A stretch of 64,000 bases of DNA from Treponema sp. (lineage in GTDB: Bacteria; Spirochaetota; Spirochaetia; Treponematales; Breznakiellaceae). Within the stretch, counting starts at the first letter, position 1. Every line of letters starts with the position of its first letter. Where the stretch lies: NCBI GenBank assembly GCA_031256035.1, contig JAIRRJ010000107.1, positions 1 to 64,000 on the forward strand, in the 5' to 3' direction. A program made the translations under genes and the position numbers. Shown in pieces: positions 61,711 through 64,000 of this stretch. The notes beneath the pieces were generated by a model. That model was given only the letters and a program-made list of their open reading frames with translations, ran no database searches and was not told the DNA's origin.

Positions 61711-62703
61711 TTAATTCTTTGGCGGAATCCGAATTGTCCTGCCGGAGATAATCAGGTCTGGATTGCGGATATTGTTGTGCCGCGCAATCCTTGGATAGAG
61801 CCATGGATTCCGGTAGAATGCTTCGGCAATATCCCATAACGTATCGCCCCACCGGATTCTGTACGCTACGCCTTCCTTGGGAATGGTCGCCGGAACTTTA
61901 TAAGAAGCAACCGGCGGAGGCGGTCTTTTGCTGACCACAGGCTGCGGTTTTGGCGCAGGCGGCTCAACGGGCGCTACGATGACGGGCGGCGACTCAACCA
62001 CCGGTTCGGGTTTTACAGGCTCAGGTTCCGGCTTAACGGGTTCAGGAACCGGCTCCGGCTTAACTGGTTCGGGTTCCGGCTTTACAGGTTCAGGTTTAGG
62101 CGCCGACTCTTTTGCGGGCTGTACGGCCACCGTTTTAATGGAATCCAGATAGGAGAAAACTGTTTCCCTGCCGCCGAAAAAATAGAACCATACCGCGGCA
62201 AGGCCAAGGATAATAATAATGCCGACTATAACCAGAATACCTATCAGGGTGGAGCGTTTTTTTTCCTGACGTATTTTATTGGCATGCTGGTACAAACCGG
62301 TGGGCGGTTCTTCATTGGATTCAAGTTCAAAGTCTGGAAGCACAACATCACGCGATGTTTCATCCAGGGTTTTGAGCGAAACAGACAGCACATAATGTTC
62401 GCCGCCGGCACTGGTATCAAGATCGATAGCATCAGCAATAATGTCGCCGTTCTCATTTGAAGAGATAACCATTTCAATGGACGGTTCCCCTTTCGGCCTG
62501 AGTTTGACATTCTCAACCACTAACGAGCCTATATACTGGGAATCTGACATGGATTTTAGTACGCTTCTGTAAAGATCAATCTGCACACTGGGCTGATCGT
62601 CATGAACAGTAGTAAGTATCAATCTTTTCTTGACTGATGAATTTTCCTCCATGATGGAGTAAAATTCCCCATTAGCTATCTTAATACCGATATTTGACGC
62701 CAT
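61711..62703 (-). CDS. LysM-domain membrane protein
   Basis: A 330-residue protein. Residues 1-130 form a cytoplasmic domain of beta strands, then a single membrane helix (about 153-175, LIGILVIVGIIIILGLAAVWFYF), a Pro/Glu/Lys/Val repeat region (KPEPEPVKPEPVPEPVKPEP, about 200-260) that spans the periplasm, and a C-terminal LysM domain (YRIRWGDTLWDIAEAFYRNPWLYPRIARHN) that binds peptidoglycan. AAGGAG precedes the ATG. It is followed directly by the lytic transglycosylase gene. Confidence 0.9.
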   Translation of the reverse strand: MASNIGIKIANGEFYSIMEENSSVKKRLILTTVHDDQPSVQIDLYRSVLKSMSDSQYIGSLVVENVKLRPKGEPSIEMVISSNENGDIIADAIDLDTSAGGEHYVLSVSLKTLDETSRDVVLPDFELESNEEPPTGLYQHANKIRQEKKRSTLIGILVIVGIIIILGLAAVWFYFFGGRETVFSYLDSIKTVAVQPAKESAPKPEPVKPEPEPVKPEPVPEPVKPEPEPVKPEPVVESPPVIVAPVEPPAPKPQPVVSKRPPPPVASYKVPATIPKEGVAYRIRWGDTLWDIAEAFYRNPWLYPRIARHNNIRNPDLIISGRTIRIPPKN

Positions 62704-62744
62704 TAAAGCAGCTCCTTATTCCCGGTCTCTAAAAAACCTATTGA

Positions 62745-62772
62745 ATTCTAGCATGGAATTTGCCTTTGTCAA
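62745..62772 (-). promoter_or_regulatory. promoter of the LysM/transglycosylase operon
   Basis: Minus-strand TTGACA (62772-62767), a 16-bp spacer and TAGAAT (62750-62745). A plus-strand TTGACT (62774-62779) lies back to back with it, so two divergent promoters may share this site. Confidence 0.65.
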
Positions 62773-62799
62773 GTTGACTTAAAGGCAGTCTTGTAAATA

Positions 62800-62844
62800 A
62801 TTATCGGCAAAAACAGTGTAAAAAACGCAAAAATAACCGATAAT
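62800..62844. repeat. inverted repeat before the TPR gene
   Basis: ATTATCGG (62800-62807) and CCGATAAT (62837-62844) are exact complements 29 bases apart, just upstream of the ATG at 62852. It could be an operator or fold in the leader. Confidence 0.5.
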
Positions 62845-62851
62845 ATAGGAT

Positions 62852-64000
62852 ATGATTTCTATTTTACTTGGCGTAATTGGCATCGTTGCGGTGGTAGGCG
62901 TAGTTTTTTTTATAATGAATCGTTCCAAAGGCGGCTCACCCGCAGGAGGCATGAAGCACTCCAAGGATACAGACGCCGTTGTCAGGGAAGCCAACAAGAG
63001 GCTTGCCCAGAATCCGAATGATCTGGAAGCGCAGTACGCCCTCGCCGGAGCTTATTTCGATCAGGAAAACTGGGATAAAGCCATGAAAGCCTTTGAATTC
63101 GTGGCGGATCATATTGCAATGGGCCAGGTTGCCGGAATCGATAATTTTGAAGTGTATTTGCGATATGGTCTGTCGGCTCGCAAGCTTGGTATGCTCGAAC
63201 AGTCATATAAGGCTTTCTCGGCGGCAAGAGGCTACAGAAAAGATAATTTTGAAGTAAACTACGAGCTTGGCGCTCTTGAATTTGAAAGAAAAAATTATGA
63301 AAAAGCTGTTCAGCTTTTGCAGCAGGCTAAGACCCAGAATCCCGACGACCCGGCAGTTCTCCGCTATCTGGGGCATGCGCTTTTCAGGCTGAAAAAACCC
63401 AAAGAAGCGATGAGTTTTATCCGCAAAGCCATAGACCTTGCCCCGGATGACAAGGAATCACTTTACACTCTGGCAGAATGTTATCATGAGGCTAACCAGA
63501 TAGAGCAGGCGCTGCGTATCTTCAACCACCTTAGGGCTGATCCGGTAATGGGACCTGAATCCTGCCTGATAGCGGGGACCATCCATTTGGACACCAGGCA
63601 GAACCAGGCCGCTGTTCAGGATTTTGAAATAGGCCTGAAACATAAAAACATTAAAGCTGACATTCTTGCGGAACTGCGTTACAAGCTTGCCACTACCTAC
63701 TTAAAAGAAAATGAAATCGGCAAGGCGATACCTCTTCTTAAACAACTACAGTCAGAAAATCCTTCATACAAGGATGTTGGCGTTTTGTTAGGCAAATATG
63801 CAGAACTTCACGCCAACCGCAATTTACAGACATTTCTTATGTCCTCCTCGGCTGATTTTGTAGCCCTTTGCCGAAGAATTGTAATGACCTATTACCAAAG
63901 GGCAAAAGTGAAAGTTACCAACATTTCGGTAAATAAAAATGAATGGGCGGACATTCTGGCTGAAATAGACACTCCCAAGTGGTCTGATCTGATCATGTTC
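62852..64000 (+). CDS. membrane-anchored TPR protein, C-terminus beyond window
   Basis: The plus-strand frame from ATG 62852 is open for 383 codons to the window edge. It starts with a membrane helix (MISILLGVIGIVAVVGVVFF), then six or more TPR units (EVNYELGALEFERKNYEKAVQLLQ, AVLRYLGHALFRLKKPKEAMSF, SLYTLAECYHEANQIEQALRIF). The last visible part (FLMSSSADFVALCRRIVMTYYQRAKV, then NEWADILAE) looks like the start of another domain, possibly the Mrr-like nuclease fold that follows TPRs in some treponemal proteins. GATAAT lies seven bases before the ATG. Confidence 0.85.
   Translation, partial: MISILLGVIGIVAVVGVVFFIMNRSKGGSPAGGMKHSKDTDAVVREANKRLAQNPNDLEAQYALAGAYFDQENWDKAMKAFEFVADHIAMGQVAGIDNFEVYLRYGLSARKLGMLEQSYKAFSAARGYRKDNFEVNYELGALEFERKNYEKAVQLLQQAKTQNPDDPAVLRYLGHALFRLKKPKEAMSFIRKAIDLAPDDKESLYTLAECYHEANQIEQALRIFNHLRADPVMGPESCLIAGTIHLDTRQNQAAVQDFEIGLKHKNIKADILAELRYKLATTYLKENEIGKAIPLLKQLQSENPSYKDVGVLLGKYAELHANRNLQTFLMSSSADFVALCRRIVMTYYQRAKVKVTNISVNKNEWADILAEIDTPKWSDLIMF

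Overview
The window looks like chromosomal DNA of a free-living or gut-associated spirochaete, most likely of the Treponema lineage. The evidence is the gene content: a spirochaetal PUR-alpha (DUF3276) protein, FliS and a FlgN-like flagellar chaperone, a Na+-pumping oxaloacetate decarboxylase, many lipoproteins with loose spirochaete-type lipoboxes, an Lcl/DUF1566-type lipoprotein, TPR proteins and an AddAB nuclease. TGA is used as an ordinary stop codon. The species call is inference from protein style, not from a database search.

Layout. 1-9 kb: PUR-alpha protein, sugar phosphomutase, AraC regulator, a lone UgpC/MsmK-type ABC ATPase with a promoter-embedded operator, a DUF4143 ATPase, an AlaA-type aminotransferase, a membrane TPR-like protein and an HD-GYP protein. 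9-14.8 kb: CBS/CorC membrane protein, HicB-like/HicA toxin-antitoxin pair, a surface-protein/lipoprotein pair facing an XRE regulator, and a DEAD-box helicase. 14.8-23.3 kb (minus strand): polar amino acid ABC transporter, oxaloacetate decarboxylase oadGAB with a doubled biotin domain, lgt and a MinD-like ATPase. 23.4-33.8 kb (plus strand): DUF4398 lipoprotein, ilvH, Sel1 protein, a DpnA-like adenine methyltransferase overlapping an alkyltransferase-like protein, leuA-cimA-ilvB (citramalate route to isoleucine plus the leucine branch), then an epimerase, a flavodoxin-ferredoxin protein and an SDR gene cut by an in-frame stop. 33.8-41.7 kb: an AT-richer accessory stretch with a gene remnant, a second DUF4143 ATPase, a molybdenum hydroxylase operon (xdhABC order), an orphan antitoxin with a toxin remnant, an attC-like structured element, two lipoproteins and an XRE regulator. 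41.7-64 kb: mocA-like gene, cyclase-like protein, TPR protein, a degenerate YmdB, Hsp20, addA/addB, a UDG-like protein, rsmG, a YihY-cyclic-nucleotide-binding fusion, flagellar chaperones, tRNA-Val(CAC), a sugar isomerase-like protein, a zinc peptidase, a lytic transglycosylase, a LysM protein and a TPR protein running off the end.

Two genome-wide features emerge. First, many transcription units seem to lack a leader: a sigma-70-type -35/-10 pair ends only 6-9 bases before the start codon and there is no Shine-Dalgarno sequence, while genes inside operons carry good ones. Second, a hairpin repeat of about 52 bp is found in two unrelated operons, each time supplying the stop codon of the upstream gene and the ribosome binding region of the next one.
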